This document shows, piece by piece, positions 16,529 to 25,283 of a stretch of 64,000 nucleotides of DNA (position 1 is the stretch's first letter; the number at the start of each line of letters is the position of its first letter). Location of the stretch: contig WTKD01000004.1 in assembly GCA_011524535.1 (NCBI GenBank), positions 1 to 64,000 of the forward strand, read 5' to 3'. Below the pieces are notes generated by a model. It saw only the letters and a list, made by a program, of their open reading frames with translations. It did not search any database and was not told the origin of the DNA. Source of the stretch: Spirochaetaceae bacterium (GTDB lineage: Bacteria > Spirochaetota > Spirochaetia > WTKD01). The translations under genes were made by a program, and so were the position numbers.

Positions 16529-19189
16529 CTACGATGCGGCGCCCAAATCTTTAATCACGCTCTGCCCAGCAACAAGACGTGCTTGCGGTACTCGCAGAGG
16601 AGAACAGGAAACATAGTCAAATCCCTGTTTATATACGAATTCAATAGAGTCAGCATCTCCTCCATGCTCTCCACAGACACCAATTTTTAGGTCCTTCTTT
16701 ACAGAACGCCCTTTTTTGAGTCCTATATGTATCAAAGAACCAACGCCGTCTGCATCGAGGGTCTGAAAAGGGTCTTTTGTGAGAATACCTTTTTCAAGAT
16801 ATTCTGGGAGAAAAGAGTTGATGTCATCACGCGAATATCCATAGGTCAATTGAGTAAGATCATTGGTACCAAAGGAAAAGAAATCTGCATGTTCCGCAAT
16901 TCGATCGGCGGTCAACGCAGCTCTAGGAATTTCGATCATTGTACCAATAACATAGTCGATATCCTTGTTTCCTTCGAGTGTTTCACTGGCAATGGCTTCT
17001 GCACGAGCTCTCAAATCTTTGAGTTCTGCTTCTGTCCCAACCAATGGAATCATAATTTCTGGTCTCACCGGTATCTCTTTTTTTGACACAGAGAGAGCGG
17101 CTTGCAGAATCGCACGGACCTGCATATCGTAAATTTCCGGGTAGGTAATTCCTAATCGACATCCACGATGTCCTAACATTGGATTCATTTCGTGGAGTGA
17201 TGCGATGGTCGCACGAATATCGCTTTCTCCGACCCCCGTTATGTTCGCTAATTCTTTTATTTGGTCAGCATCTTGCGGCAAAAATTCATGCAATGGGGGG
17301 TCAAGCAAACGGATCGTTACTGGAAACCCTTCCATCACTTCAAAAAGATCTTCAAAATCCTTTTGTTGATATTTAAGCAAAACAGCAAGTGCTGCTTTTC
17401 TTTCTTCTACAGATGATGAAATAATCATCCTTCGAAAATGAAGTATACGTTCTTCACTAAAGAACATGTGTTCGGTTCGGCACAGTCCAATACCTTCTGC
17501 CCCAAGCTTGCGTGCATTTTCAGCCTGCTCCCTGGTGTCGGCGTTTGCTCGGACATTGATATTTGGTCTCGAAGCGCGAGGGCTCTTTTTCCTGTACTCA
17601 TCAGCCCATCGCAGAACAATGTTTAGTTCTTCACTTACCTTGGGCTCTTCCAGAGGAAGTTCTCCTACAAAAACTTCGCCCGTATTTCCATCAATGGTGA
17701 AATAATCTCCTTCATTGTAAATGGTATCTCCGATGATGAGTTTTTTATCCTCAATGCGGATATCTCGACATCCAGCCACACAAGGGCGCCCCATCCCTCG
17801 GGCAACAACCGCTGCGTGAGATGTCATTCCACCCGTCGCTGTTAGAATACCTTGAGCAACATTCATTCCACCAATGTCTTCAGGAGATGTTTCATTTCTA
17901 ACCAGCAGAACTTTTTTTCCTTGTTGTACCCAGTCTTCTGCATCTTCTGCAGAAAAAACGACCTGACCAGCGGCGGCGCCCGGTGAGGCATTCAACCCCT
18001 TAACTACCGATCTAAAGTTTTTTCTTTTCGATGCATCAATCATGGGATGAAAGAGTTGATCGAGGTGCGCACTAGTCACGCGGAGTACTGCTGTTTCTTT
18101 TGAAATAAGACCTTCAGAAACCATGTCTACAGCAATTTGCACTGCAGCCTGTCCAGTCCTCTTCCCGTTTCTGGTTTGAAGAATATACAAAACACCTTCT
18201 TCGATGGTAAATTCAATATCTTGCATATCTCGATAATGTTGTTCTAATTGTTTTTTCACCGCGACAAGTTCTTTATATTGCTGCGGTTTAACCTCTTCAA
18301 GCTTTGCAAGTGGTTCTGGGGTACGGATTCCTGCAACAACGTCCTCGCCCTGAGCATTTATAAGATACTCACCATAGAAATAATTTTCTCCCGTAGAAGC
18401 GTCTCGTGAAAAACATACCCCGGTTCCCGAATTATCCCCAAAATTCCCAAATACCATAGCTTGGATATTCACTGCCGTCCCCTGCAAACCAGAAATATCG
18501 TTTATTCTGCGATACTTGATGGCGCGATCGTTATTCCACGAACCAAAAACAGCCAAAATAGCGCCCGTTAACTGGTCAATTGGGTCGCTTGGAAAGCTGG
18601 TTCCGGTCTTTTTGAGAACAACGGCTTTGTAACGCCTGATCAATTCTTCCAGATCATCCACCGTAAGATCGGTATCAAGTTCTATAGATCGTTCTTTTTT
18701 GAGAGATGAAATTTCATGTTCAAAATCTCCATGTGTCATGCCCAAAACGACATTCCCATACATATTAATAAATCTCCTATAGGCATCCATCGCGAACCGT
18801 CTGTTCTTTGATCGCTTCGCTAACCCTTCGGTTGTCTTATCATTGAGCCCAAGGTTTAGAACCGTGTCCATCATTCCCGGCATGGAAACAGCTGCTCCTG
18901 AACGCACGGATACTAGGAGTGGATTTTCTTCATCTCCAAACCCTTTTTCTGTCAGGCGTTCAAGTAATGCAAGGTTCTTCTGTATTTCATTCAGAAGCCC
19001 CTCTGGCATAGTTTTGCCAAGTTCATAATACTCAGCGCAGGTATCGGTGGTAATTGTAAACCCCGGTGGCACCTGTATGCCAAGCGATGTCATCTCGGCG
19101 AGATTTGCACCCTTACCACCAAGAAGATTCTTATCCTCTGCTGACCCTTCTGTATGTCCTTTTCCAAAAAAATAAACCCTTTTACTCAT
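16529..19189 (-). CDS. ppdK: Pyruvate, phosphate dikinase
   Basis: The 886-residue length is standard. The N-terminal ATP-grasp domain (GGKGANLAEM, SVRSGAAVSMPGMMDT) is followed by the swivelling phosphohistidine domain (GGMTSHAAVVARGMGRPC, His near residue 455) and the C-terminal TIM-barrel with GLCRTEHMFF, FSFGTNDLTQ and the catalytic Cys in GVCGEHGG. The enzyme interconverts pyruvate, ATP and phosphate with PEP, AMP and pyrophosphate, giving a reversible, pyrophosphate-linked glycolytic step. The ATG at 19189 is chosen over a TTG one codon earlier because AGAGGA is correctly spaced for it. PEP made or used here connects to the fructose PTS operon nearby, although the genes are not cotranscribed. 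Confidence 0.97.
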   Translation of the reverse strand: MSKRVYFFGKGHTEGSAEDKNLLGGKGANLAEMTSLGIQVPPGFTITTDTCAEYYELGKTMPEGLLNEIQKNLALLERLTEKGFGDEENPLLVSVRSGAAVSMPGMMDTVLNLGLNDKTTEGLAKRSKNRRFAMDAYRRFINMYGNVVLGMTHGDFEHEISSLKKERSIELDTDLTVDDLEELIRRYKAVVLKKTGTSFPSDPIDQLTGAILAVFGSWNNDRAIKYRRINDISGLQGTAVNIQAMVFGNFGDNSGTGVCFSRDASTGENYFYGEYLINAQGEDVVAGIRTPEPLAKLEEVKPQQYKELVAVKKQLEQHYRDMQDIEFTIEEGVLYILQTRNGKRTGQAAVQIAVDMVSEGLISKETAVLRVTSAHLDQLFHPMIDASKRKNFRSVVKGLNASPGAAAGQVVFSAEDAEDWVQQGKKVLLVRNETSPEDIGGMNVAQGILTATGGMTSHAAVVARGMGRPCVAGCRDIRIEDKKLIIGDTIYNEGDYFTIDGNTGEVFVGELPLEEPKVSEELNIVLRWADEYRKKSPRASRPNINVRANADTREQAENARKLGAEGIGLCRTEHMFFSEERILHFRRMIISSSVEERKAALAVLLKYQQKDFEDLFEVMEGFPVTIRLLDPPLHEFLPQDADQIKELANITGVGESDIRATIASLHEMNPMLGHRGCRLGITYPEIYDMQVRAILQAALSVSKKEIPVRPEIMIPLVGTEAELKDLRARAEAIASETLEGNKDIDYVIGTMIEIPRAALTADRIAEHADFFSFGTNDLTQLTYGYSRDDINSFLPEYLEKGILTKDPFQTLDADGVGSLIHIGLKKGRSVKKDLKIGVCGEHGGDADSIEFVYKQGFDYVSCSPLRVPQARLVAGQSVIKDLGAAS

Positions 19190-19214
19190 CAATTCCTCTT
19201 TTGTTGTTTTGTAT

Positions 19215-19244
19215 ACTGTAGCTTTTGAAGTAAGGCCCAGTCAA
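19215..19244 (-). promoter_or_regulatory. Predicted ppdK promoter
   Basis: Reading leftward, TTGACT (19244-19239), an 18-bp spacer and TACAGT (19220-19215) give a start near 19208 and a leader of about 20 nt. A perfect 12-bp palindrome, CAGATATATCTG (19265-19276), lies 20 bp upstream and could be an operator. Confidence 0.4.
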
Positions 19245-19364
19245 GATATATTTGAATAGACACACAGATATATCTGATATTTTTCTCTTCATTAATTATG
19301 AATTATTAGCAAATTTTTATATCTTCATAGTGCATTCTTCAGAGATACTGGAAACTACTTCACA

Positions 19365-19393
19365 TTGACATATATCGTTTATATAGATAGCAT
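19365..19393 (+). promoter_or_regulatory. Predicted groES promoter
   Basis: A perfect -35 TTGACA (19365-19370) is followed after 17 bp by TAGCAT (19388-19393), giving a start near 19400 and a 31-nt leader with GGAGG. No CIRCE element (TTAGCACTC-N9-GAGTGCTAA) is present, so HrcA control is not indicated. Confidence 0.5.
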
Positions 19394-19430
19394 TATCTAA
19401 TAAACAAACAAGAACATAACGGAGGAAATT

Positions 19431-19697
19431 GTGAAGATTACACCACTTGGTGATAGGGTGCTGCTAAAGCCATCCCTCGAAGAAACAAAAACCACGTCCG
19501 GAATCATCATTCCTGACACCGCTAAAGAAAAAACTCAAACCGGTGAAGTGCTTGCTATTGGTGACGATTCGGATAAGATCAAGATAAAAAAAGGGGATCG
19601 AGTTTTGTACGACAAGTACGCGGGAACACAAGTAACCCTGGATGATGAAGAATATTTGGTCGTAAAAGTAGAAGATGTACTCGCCGTTATCGGTTAA
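19431..19697 (+). CDS. groS: Co-chaperonin GroES (Hsp10)
   Basis: This is an 88-residue GroES starting at GTG, with CGGAGGAAATT immediately upstream. Family signatures are PLGDRVLLKP at residues 4-13, the mobile loop ETKTTSGIIIPD (about 17-28) that binds GroEL, and GDRVLYDKYAGT (about 60-71). It caps the GroEL ring during folding. groEL is not adjacent: the gene is followed by a terminator and a convergent PTS gene. Separation of groES and groEL is also known in Treponema pallidum and Borrelia burgdorferi. Confidence 0.96.
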   Translation: MKITPLGDRVLLKPSLEETKTTSGIIIPDTAKEKTQTGEVLAIGDDSDKIKIKKGDRVLYDKYAGTQVTLDDEEYLVVKVEDVLAVIG

Positions 19698-19727
19698 TTG
19701 TCTCATTAGCTAGTATCTAAATATTTA

Positions 19728-19774
19728 GAACGTAAAAAACAGCGCCCCTGGCGCTGCTTTTTACGTTCTTTCTC
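19728..19774. terminator. Bidirectional terminator between groES and fruA
   Basis: A long stem (19728-19746 with 19750-19768) has a GC core, CAGCGCC with GGCGCTG, flanked by an A-run on one side and a T-run on the other. Either strand therefore reads as a GC hairpin followed by U residues, terminating groES rightward and the fructose operon leftward. Confidence 0.88.
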
Positions 19775-19837
19775 CAACATTTTTTACTATGGAGAAAAAT
19801 TACAGTAAGGTAGCTTCAAACCACCACAATTACTTAC

Positions 19838-21211
19838 CTAAGCCGTCTGTTGATTTTTGGCACCTTTTTTTAATGAACCAACCATCACCGCCGTGACAAC
19901 GGTACCTATGAGAATAGCCAATACATATGGAAACAACCCATTTATAACATTTGGAATAGCCAAGACAAATATGCCCCCATGCGGTGCTTGCAACGTTACA
20001 TTAAAGAGCATAGATAAGGCTCCCGTAACCGCAGAACCTACCATGATCGATGGTATGACTCTGAACGGATCTTTAGCAGCAAAAGGTATTGCTCCTTCTG
20101 TTATGAAAGAAATCCCCAAAAACAGTGCTGGTTTCGCAGCTTCTTGTTCAGCAGGATCGAATCTATTTCGATACATGAGCGCAGCAAGTGCAAGTCCAAG
20201 CGGAGGAGTCATACCTGCAGCCATTACAGCCGCCATAGGCTCGAGAACACCACTCGCGATTAATCCGGTTGCAAAGGTATAGGCTGCCTTGTTTACAGGA
20301 CCTCCCATATCAAATGCCATCATAGCACCTAGCAATAACCCTAATAACACCGAGTTTGTACCGCTGAGATTTTCGAGCATCCCAACCATCGCATTGTTCA
20401 AAGCGGTTACAGGTCCACCAATAACATAAATCATCAATAGTCCAATTACAGAAACAGCGATAACGGGAATGATCAAGACTGGCTTCATTCCATCAAGGCT
20501 TTTAGGAAGTTTGATCGATTGTTTTAAAAATTTGGCAATATATCCAGCCAAAAAGCCAGCAATGATACCGCCAAGGAAACCGCTTCCTCCCGATGCCGCA
20601 AGCATACCACCAACCATACCAGGCGCTATTCCTGGTCTGTCGGCTATCGAATACGCAATGTAACCAGCAAGTATTGGAATCATAAGCGCAAACGCCGAAC
20701 CACCTCCAATTTCCATTAGGGCGGCTGGAAATGTTCCCTCATTTCTAAATGCCTCTATGCCAAAAGCAAATGAAATGGCGATAAGGACTCCTCCAGCAAC
20801 CACGAACGGTATCATAAAGGAAACTCCTGTCAAAAGATGCCTATATGCACCCGTAGTTTTTGATTTTCTTTCAGATTTTATACTCTCAACCTTGGAAATG
20901 AAATCCTGTGCAGAAGAAAATGCTTCTTCAATCACCGATGCCGGTGATTTGACTGCTTTACTAACTGAAGTTTCATAGATTTTCTTTCCTGAAAACCTGC
21001 TCTTATCCACATTGGTATCTGCGGCAATGATCACAACATCAGCCTGAGCTATATCTTCCTCGCTGAATGTATTTTCAGCCCCAACTGACCCTTGCGTTTC
21101 AACCTTGATAGAATATCCCGCGTCTGCTGCAGCTTTACGCAATGCTTCTGCAGCCATAAATGTATGTGCTATTCCTGTTGGACAAGAAGTAATAGCAATA
21201 ATCTTTTTCAT
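19838..21211 (-). CDS. fruA: Fructose PTS permease, IIBC components
   Basis: The 457-residue protein joins an N-terminal fructose-type IIB domain (about 1-95; phospho-accepting Cys in ITSCPTGIAHTF) to a multi-spanning IIC domain (about 120-455, with GVSFMIPFVVAGG, GPVNKAAYTFATG and EGAIPFAAKDP). It imports fructose as fructose-1-phosphate, taking phosphate from a IIA domain. It has no IIA of its own; that domain lies in the fusion protein encoded two genes upstream. The ATG at 21211 is set by AGGAGGGAGT directly before it. It is third in the leftward operon, after an unusually long 466-bp gap from fruK. Confidence 0.94.
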   Translation of the reverse strand: MKKIIAITSCPTGIAHTFMAAEALRKAAADAGYSIKVETQGSVGAENTFSEEDIAQADVVIIAADTNVDKSRFSGKKIYETSVSKAVKSPASVIEEAFSSAQDFISKVESIKSERKSKTTGAYRHLLTGVSFMIPFVVAGGVLIAISFAFGIEAFRNEGTFPAALMEIGGGSAFALMIPILAGYIAYSIADRPGIAPGMVGGMLAASGGSGFLGGIIAGFLAGYIAKFLKQSIKLPKSLDGMKPVLIIPVIAVSVIGLLMIYVIGGPVTALNNAMVGMLENLSGTNSVLLGLLLGAMMAFDMGGPVNKAAYTFATGLIASGVLEPMAAVMAAGMTPPLGLALAALMYRNRFDPAEQEAAKPALFLGISFITEGAIPFAAKDPFRVIPSIMVGSAVTGALSMLFNVTLQAPHGGIFVLAIPNVINGLFPYVLAILIGTVVTAVMVGSLKKGAKNQQTA

Positions 21212-21243
21212 ACTCCCTCCTAGTAATGAAGTACCTGTTCCTT

Positions 21244-21276
21244 GTTTATTTCTCCCGTACAACGGTTGAAATAAAC
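21244..21276 (-). promoter_or_regulatory. Structured hairpin in the fruA leader
   Basis: On the minus strand, nine perfect pairs (GTTTATTTC with GAAATAAAC) enclose a two-by-two internal loop (AA/GA) and a second four-pair stem, CCGT with ACGG, closed by TGT. It lies 32 nt upstream of the fruA start, just before the Shine-Dalgarno. No T-run follows, so it is more likely an RNA control element or a palindromic operator than a terminator. Confidence 0.5.
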
Positions 21277-21378
21277 CCTATCTTGTTATGAGCGAATTTC
21301 TGTGATACTAGTCATATCCACAGTCGTATTGAGGATCTCATTATCCAGTTTTTTAGACTGTAAGAATCGCTCTTTCCT

Positions 21379-21522
21379 TTATTTAAAGAGTACCACCTGC
21401 AAATGCTCACAGTGACGGCTTGTGTTTACAGGTATCACTGAATATGTTTCTGCTTCTGAATATTTTTGCTCTGCACGATTAATGTATAGTGTGATTATTT
21501 TGATTCGCAGCTCTACAGTCAT
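21379..21522 (-). CDS. Possible 47-residue protein between fruK and fruA
   Basis: An ATG at 21522 opens 47 codons ending in TAA at 21381-21379. TGGAA lies about nine bases upstream. The predicted peptide (MTVELRIKIITLYI...) has a balanced composition but matches nothing I recognise. It may be a real small gene, a decayed remnant or chance. Confidence 0.25.
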   Translation of the reverse strand: MTVELRIKIITLYINRAEQKYSEAETYSVIPVNTSRHCEHLQVVLFK

Positions 21523-21677
21523 GCGAACAATTCCATTGAAAAAGCAGTAACCATAATACCCCCAAAGCTCTCGGCATCTGAGTAGTACAGATCGTTTACC
21601 CTAAATGAACTCTCGAAGAGCTTTCTTTATTATAACACTGACCGCAATGCTAACACAATGCGGTATATTTTTCTTAG

Positions 21678-22622
21678 TTAGTGTAATTCAGTTAGATGCA
21701 AGCTCTGTCCATAGGTCACAATCTCCGACCATGAGCCTGTTTCCATTTCATTGCGAGAAACCCGAAATGTGGCTGTTGCAACCGCTGTACGTAGACAGTC
21801 CATCGGGGTCATCCCTGTCTCAAGAGCATGTGCTAGAGCAGCTACCATGGAATCACCAGCTCCCACCGTATTGCGAACTTCTACCTGCGGTGCCGTACAC
21901 AGCGCTGCGCGCCTATCATGCACGAGCAAAGCTCCTTCAGAACCCAATGAAACCAATACATGCATATTTTGAGGAATAGAACCTACTATCGCCCAATACA
22001 ATTCATCGACAGTGCAGTTTTCAGTCAATTCAAAGTATTCACAAAGTTCGTGTTTGTTTGGCTTTATCCAATCAACACCCTCGTCTATCAACGTTCTGAG
22101 GTGTTCTCCAGACATGTCCCCAATGATAGTAGCTTTTGGTACATAATCACGAATAATACAGATGCATGTTTTTAAAAAATCGTCTGGCACATTTGAAGCC
22201 ATCGAACCAGAAAATATACAATATTTTGTTTGGGCTACATTACTCTGCAGTTTTTTCTGAAATTCTTCGTATTCTTCTATCTCTGGTGGTAAGACTTGCT
22301 CGTTTATCTCCGTACATATTCCATCTTTTTCTTGTTCTATAATTTTAAGATTGGTTCGGACTCTACCCTTGCCGACAACGAACGTGGCATCGATATCGTT
22401 TTTTCTTAATTCAGAAAGAAATTCGGAAGCTCCAAACTTGCCCATGATTCCCATGCACAGTGTTTTATGTCCCCAGTTTTTTAAAAATCGAGCCACATTT
22501 ATTCCCTTGCCTGCAGCGTGCACAGGCCCCTGAGCCACTCGATGCAAGGTGCCTGATACCCATTGTGGTATCGTTATATACCGATCAAAGGAAGGAGAAA
22601 ATGTTACTGTGACTGTTTCCAT
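21678..22622 (-). CDS. fruK: 1-phosphofructokinase
   Basis: The 314-residue PfkB-family kinase phosphorylates fructose-1-phosphate to fructose-1,6-bisphosphate. Visible signatures are the N-terminal TVTFSPSFDRYI, the sugar-binding GKGINVARFLKNWG (about 38-51) and the C-terminal PfkB motif NTVGAGDSMVAALAHAL with the catalytic Asp (about 260). Its position between the IIA-HPr-EI protein and the fructose IIBC favours 1-phosphofructokinase over tagatose-6-phosphate kinase. Its start overlaps the end of the upstream gene by 19 bp, indicating translational coupling. Confidence 0.92.
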   Translation of the reverse strand: METVTVTFSPSFDRYITIPQWVSGTLHRVAQGPVHAAGKGINVARFLKNWGHKTLCMGIMGKFGASEFLSELRKNDIDATFVVGKGRVRTNLKIIEQEKDGICTEINEQVLPPEIEEYEEFQKKLQSNVAQTKYCIFSGSMASNVPDDFLKTCICIIRDYVPKATIIGDMSGEHLRTLIDEGVDWIKPNKHELCEYFELTENCTVDELYWAIVGSIPQNMHVLVSLGSEGALLVHDRRAALCTAPQVEVRNTVGAGDSMVAALAHALETGMTPMDCLRTAVATATFRVSRNEMETGSWSEIVTYGQSLHLTELH

Positions 22623-25114
22623 TCATACAACAGCTGGTCAACTTCTTCTACCCGCAAACAGTTCATAGCATTATGAGCAAGATCACGACAACTCTCGTAG
22701 GAATAAGCTCGAATATTTTCTTTTATAACGGATACAAGCGAAGGGAGCATGCTCAATTTTTGAAATCCGAGACCAACAAGAAGTGGTGCTACCTGCACAT
22801 TCCCACCCATAGCACCGCAAATACTGAGCGGTTTTCCACCTGCTCCTTCTACACATCGAAACAAAGCTCTAAGGACTGCAGGATGATGATCGGGAAAAGC
22901 CAGTTCGGGGGCATCATTTCCTCGGCCAGCAGCAAACAGGTATTGAATGAGGTCATTTGTTCCTATCGAGAAAAAATCTACTTCTTTTGCCATTTCGGGC
23001 AAACAAAACAGTACCGAGGGAACTTCGATCATAACACCAACGTTGCATGCGTTGCCACCTTCTTCCACACGTATCGTTTCAACACGTTCTTTTGCCCGGA
23101 GATATTCATCCACGGTACTAATCATTGGAAACATAATATCTATGTTCCCGGATTGATTTGCACGAAAGATAGCACGCAATTGGTCATCGAACAGGTTTGG
23201 ATAGCGAAAACACAAACGGATTCCTCTCACCCCTAAGAATGGATTATCTTCCGGCGGTAATGAAACATAGGGAATCATTTTATCTCCACCTATATCCAGT
23301 GTTCGAATAACTACTCTGTATGGAGCCGCAACTTCAGAAATAGTTTGATATATCTTTGTCTGTTCTTCTATATTTGGTGCACTGTCTCTGTCGAGGAACA
23401 AAAATTCTGAACGGAAAAGCCCTACCCCTTCTGCTCCAGATGTTTCAAGTTGAGTGCTATCCGCTACGGAACCTAGATTTGCCTGAACAGTAATGGTAAC
23501 GTCATCTTTTGTTGTTGCAGAATCATGCGCATGAGATCGCGCCTTGGTCACAAAACTCAAATAGTCTTTTTCTCTTTTGGTCGCCAGTTTTTTATCTTTT
23601 TCGGTAGGATCAAGCACAAGACAGGATGCTAGTGAATCAAAAACGATAAGTGCATCATCATATTTTTCGATGAGTTCCTGATCCTTTGGATGCAATCCTA
23701 TGAGGGTTGGGATCGCCTTGGATCGAGCTATTATGGCTGCATGCGAAGTGGCTCCACCCGACAGAATTATGAGCCCCTTGGTCACATTTCGATCGAGGTG
23801 CACGGCTTGAGAAGGGAGCAAATCTTTACAAAGCAAGATACAGGGCTTTGAAGGCATTGGGGTCGCTGCGCTGTGCGTTCCAATTTTTACCCCAACTCGC
23901 AGCAACAAATCATCAAAATCCGCAGCTCGTTCATTGAACAAAGGATCGTCCATTGCGAGAAATGTTTGTTTTTGTTCTTCCATCACTATTTCCCACGCGA
24001 CGCCTGCTCCCATTTTTTTATCAAAAATTTTCTGCTTTATCGCCGCTAGAAGTTCTTCATCTTCTAGTATGTCTATATGACTTTCAAAGATATCCGCCAG
24101 CGAACTATCGGAGTTCATATCTTTGATAAGCGATCTGATCTCATCCTTGACCGATTCTAAACCCACTTCAAAAATGCTCCATTCTTTTTCCGGACTGGAT
24201 ACTTTTTTTGTTTTCAGTTTTCTCGCAGCATGAACAATATAAATACGTTCTTGTGTAACTCCATCATATACCGAGGTTGCCGATATCATAGACCCTTCAT
24301 ATTCCACCTCGTTGCGCTGATCAAACACTGGTTCATTCGCAGAAGACTCTGAGAGGGTTTTATGGTCTACTTTTGTCGCATCATTAGATGTTGAGTCATA
24401 TTCATTTCGAAGAAAAGCTTGAATGGTCTCCATCGCCTCTTGCGCATCCTCCCCCTTGGCTCCCACATAGATTTCTGTTCCGCTTTGTGCCGCCAATCGC
24501 AATATCTGAGGCAAACTTTTTGCGTTTGCACGACCTTTTCCATTTGCAATTGCTATTTCAGAAGTAAAGCGTTTTGCCAAGCGAGAAAATAGCGAGGCTG
24601 GTCTTGCGTGCAGGGCTTCGGTTTCTGGAATGGTTTGCTGTGTTACATGGTCATACTCCGACAACAATTCTTTAGGATCACTTTCTGGTTCTTTTTCTTT
24701 CTCGTCCGAAAGCGCACGTAAGAAATCTTCTTTGCTTGTTGTTTTGGTAAGAGAGGTTGCTAATGCGCCATCAAGTACAATATGGGTTAATTTTCTTAAA
24801 ATTGGGAGGTGTTCATCGTTGTTGGCGGCAATCGCAGCGACGATAGAAACATCATTGTCTCCCCATCGAATAGGCTTGGCGCATTGAATGACAATGACCC
24901 CTGTTTTTTTCACTAGGTGAGAATCTTCTCTCACTCCGTGTGGAATAGCTATACCATTGTCAAGGTAAGTTTCCGTTTGTTTTTCTCTTTTTTTTAAACT
25001 GCGTAGATAATTTTTATGCGTTAATTCTTGTTCGTATAATTTCTCCGCAGCAAATTTTAACGCCTCTTCCTTGTTCCTCAGTGGAACAGAAAGAAAGATG
25101 TGATCCTTCTTCAT
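22604..25114 (-). CDS. fruB: Multiphosphoryl transfer protein: IIA-HPr-Enzyme I fusion
   Basis: This 836-residue fusion holds all soluble PTS steps. A fructose-type IIA domain (about 1-140; phospho-His59 in AIPHGV) is followed by HPr (about 160-240; phospho-His169 in ALHARPAS, with a regulatory-type Ser200 in NAKSLP). Enzyme I fills about 275-836, with phospho-His458 in GGATSHAA, RSEFLF, IGTNDLIQYL and the catalytic Cys in SICGAMGG. Phosphate therefore passes from PEP to IIA within one chain and then to the IIB of FruA. It heads the operon fruB-fruK-fruA. Fusion of the three modules is known in fructose systems of proteobacteria, where module order varies. Whether the genome also has separate EI and HPr cannot be seen here. 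Confidence 0.95.
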   Translation of the reverse strand: MKKDHIFLSVPLRNKEEALKFAAEKLYEQELTHKNYLRSLKKREKQTETYLDNGIAIPHGVREDSHLVKKTGVIVIQCAKPIRWGDNDVSIVAAIAANNDEHLPILRKLTHIVLDGALATSLTKTTSKEDFLRALSDEKEKEPESDPKELLSEYDHVTQQTIPETEALHARPASLFSRLAKRFTSEIAIANGKGRANAKSLPQILRLAAQSGTEIYVGAKGEDAQEAMETIQAFLRNEYDSTSNDATKVDHKTLSESSANEPVFDQRNEVEYEGSMISATSVYDGVTQERIYIVHAARKLKTKKVSSPEKEWSIFEVGLESVKDEIRSLIKDMNSDSSLADIFESHIDILEDEELLAAIKQKIFDKKMGAGVAWEIVMEEQKQTFLAMDDPLFNERAADFDDLLLRVGVKIGTHSAATPMPSKPCILLCKDLLPSQAVHLDRNVTKGLIILSGGATSHAAIIARSKAIPTLIGLHPKDQELIEKYDDALIVFDSLASCLVLDPTEKDKKLATKREKDYLSFVTKARSHAHDSATTKDDVTITVQANLGSVADSTQLETSGAEGVGLFRSEFLFLDRDSAPNIEEQTKIYQTISEVAAPYRVVIRTLDIGGDKMIPYVSLPPEDNPFLGVRGIRLCFRYPNLFDDQLRAIFRANQSGNIDIMFPMISTVDEYLRAKERVETIRVEEGGNACNVGVMIEVPSVLFCLPEMAKEVDFFSIGTNDLIQYLFAAGRGNDAPELAFPDHHPAVLRALFRCVEGAGGKPLSICGAMGGNVQVAPLLVGLGFQKLSMLPSLVSVIKENIRAYSYESCRDLAHNAMNCLRVEEVDQLLYEWKQSQ

Positions 25115-25150
25115 ATTCGGGTACGGCTCTCTTATTGTCTAATTTGTTGT

Positions 25151-25179
25151 ATTTTACTACACGGCTGAAACCTCCACAA
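25151..25179 (-). promoter_or_regulatory. Predicted promoter of the fructose operon
   Basis: Reading leftward, TTGTGG (25179-25174), a 17-bp spacer and TAAAAT (25156-25151) give a start near 25144 and a leader of about 30 nt to the fruB ATG at 25114. The -10 box is good and the -35 weak, as in activator-dependent promoters. Confidence 0.4.
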
Positions 25180-25283
25180 GATATAGTATTCTTCCCACCT
25201 GGGGCTATTTAAGCCGCAGGATTATCTTCACACTTCAGTAGGCAAAACAGATCCTCATCTCACCATCCCTTGAGGAATCTCTC

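Larger units (their letters stand above)
21212..21677 (-). other. 466-bp intra-operon gap upstream of fruA
   Basis: The gap is long for an operon. It contains a structured leader hairpin near fruA (21244-21276) and a possible 47-codon frame (21379-21522), both listed separately. A weaker 6-bp inverted repeat (CTCTTT with AAAGAG, 21370-21375 and 21385-21390) is also present. No family is recognisable in any frame, and no transposon or phage trace is visible. Confidence 0.5.

Noticed and set aside
19277-19430. Possible CIRCE heat-shock operator before groES
   Set aside because: TTAGCAAAT at 19307-19315 resembles half of CIRCE by chance; the GAGTGCTAA partner nine bases later is missing.
22673-23236. 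187-codon open frame on the plus strand
   Set aside because: It is fully antisense to the Enzyme I part of the PTS fusion, whose motifs are unambiguous.
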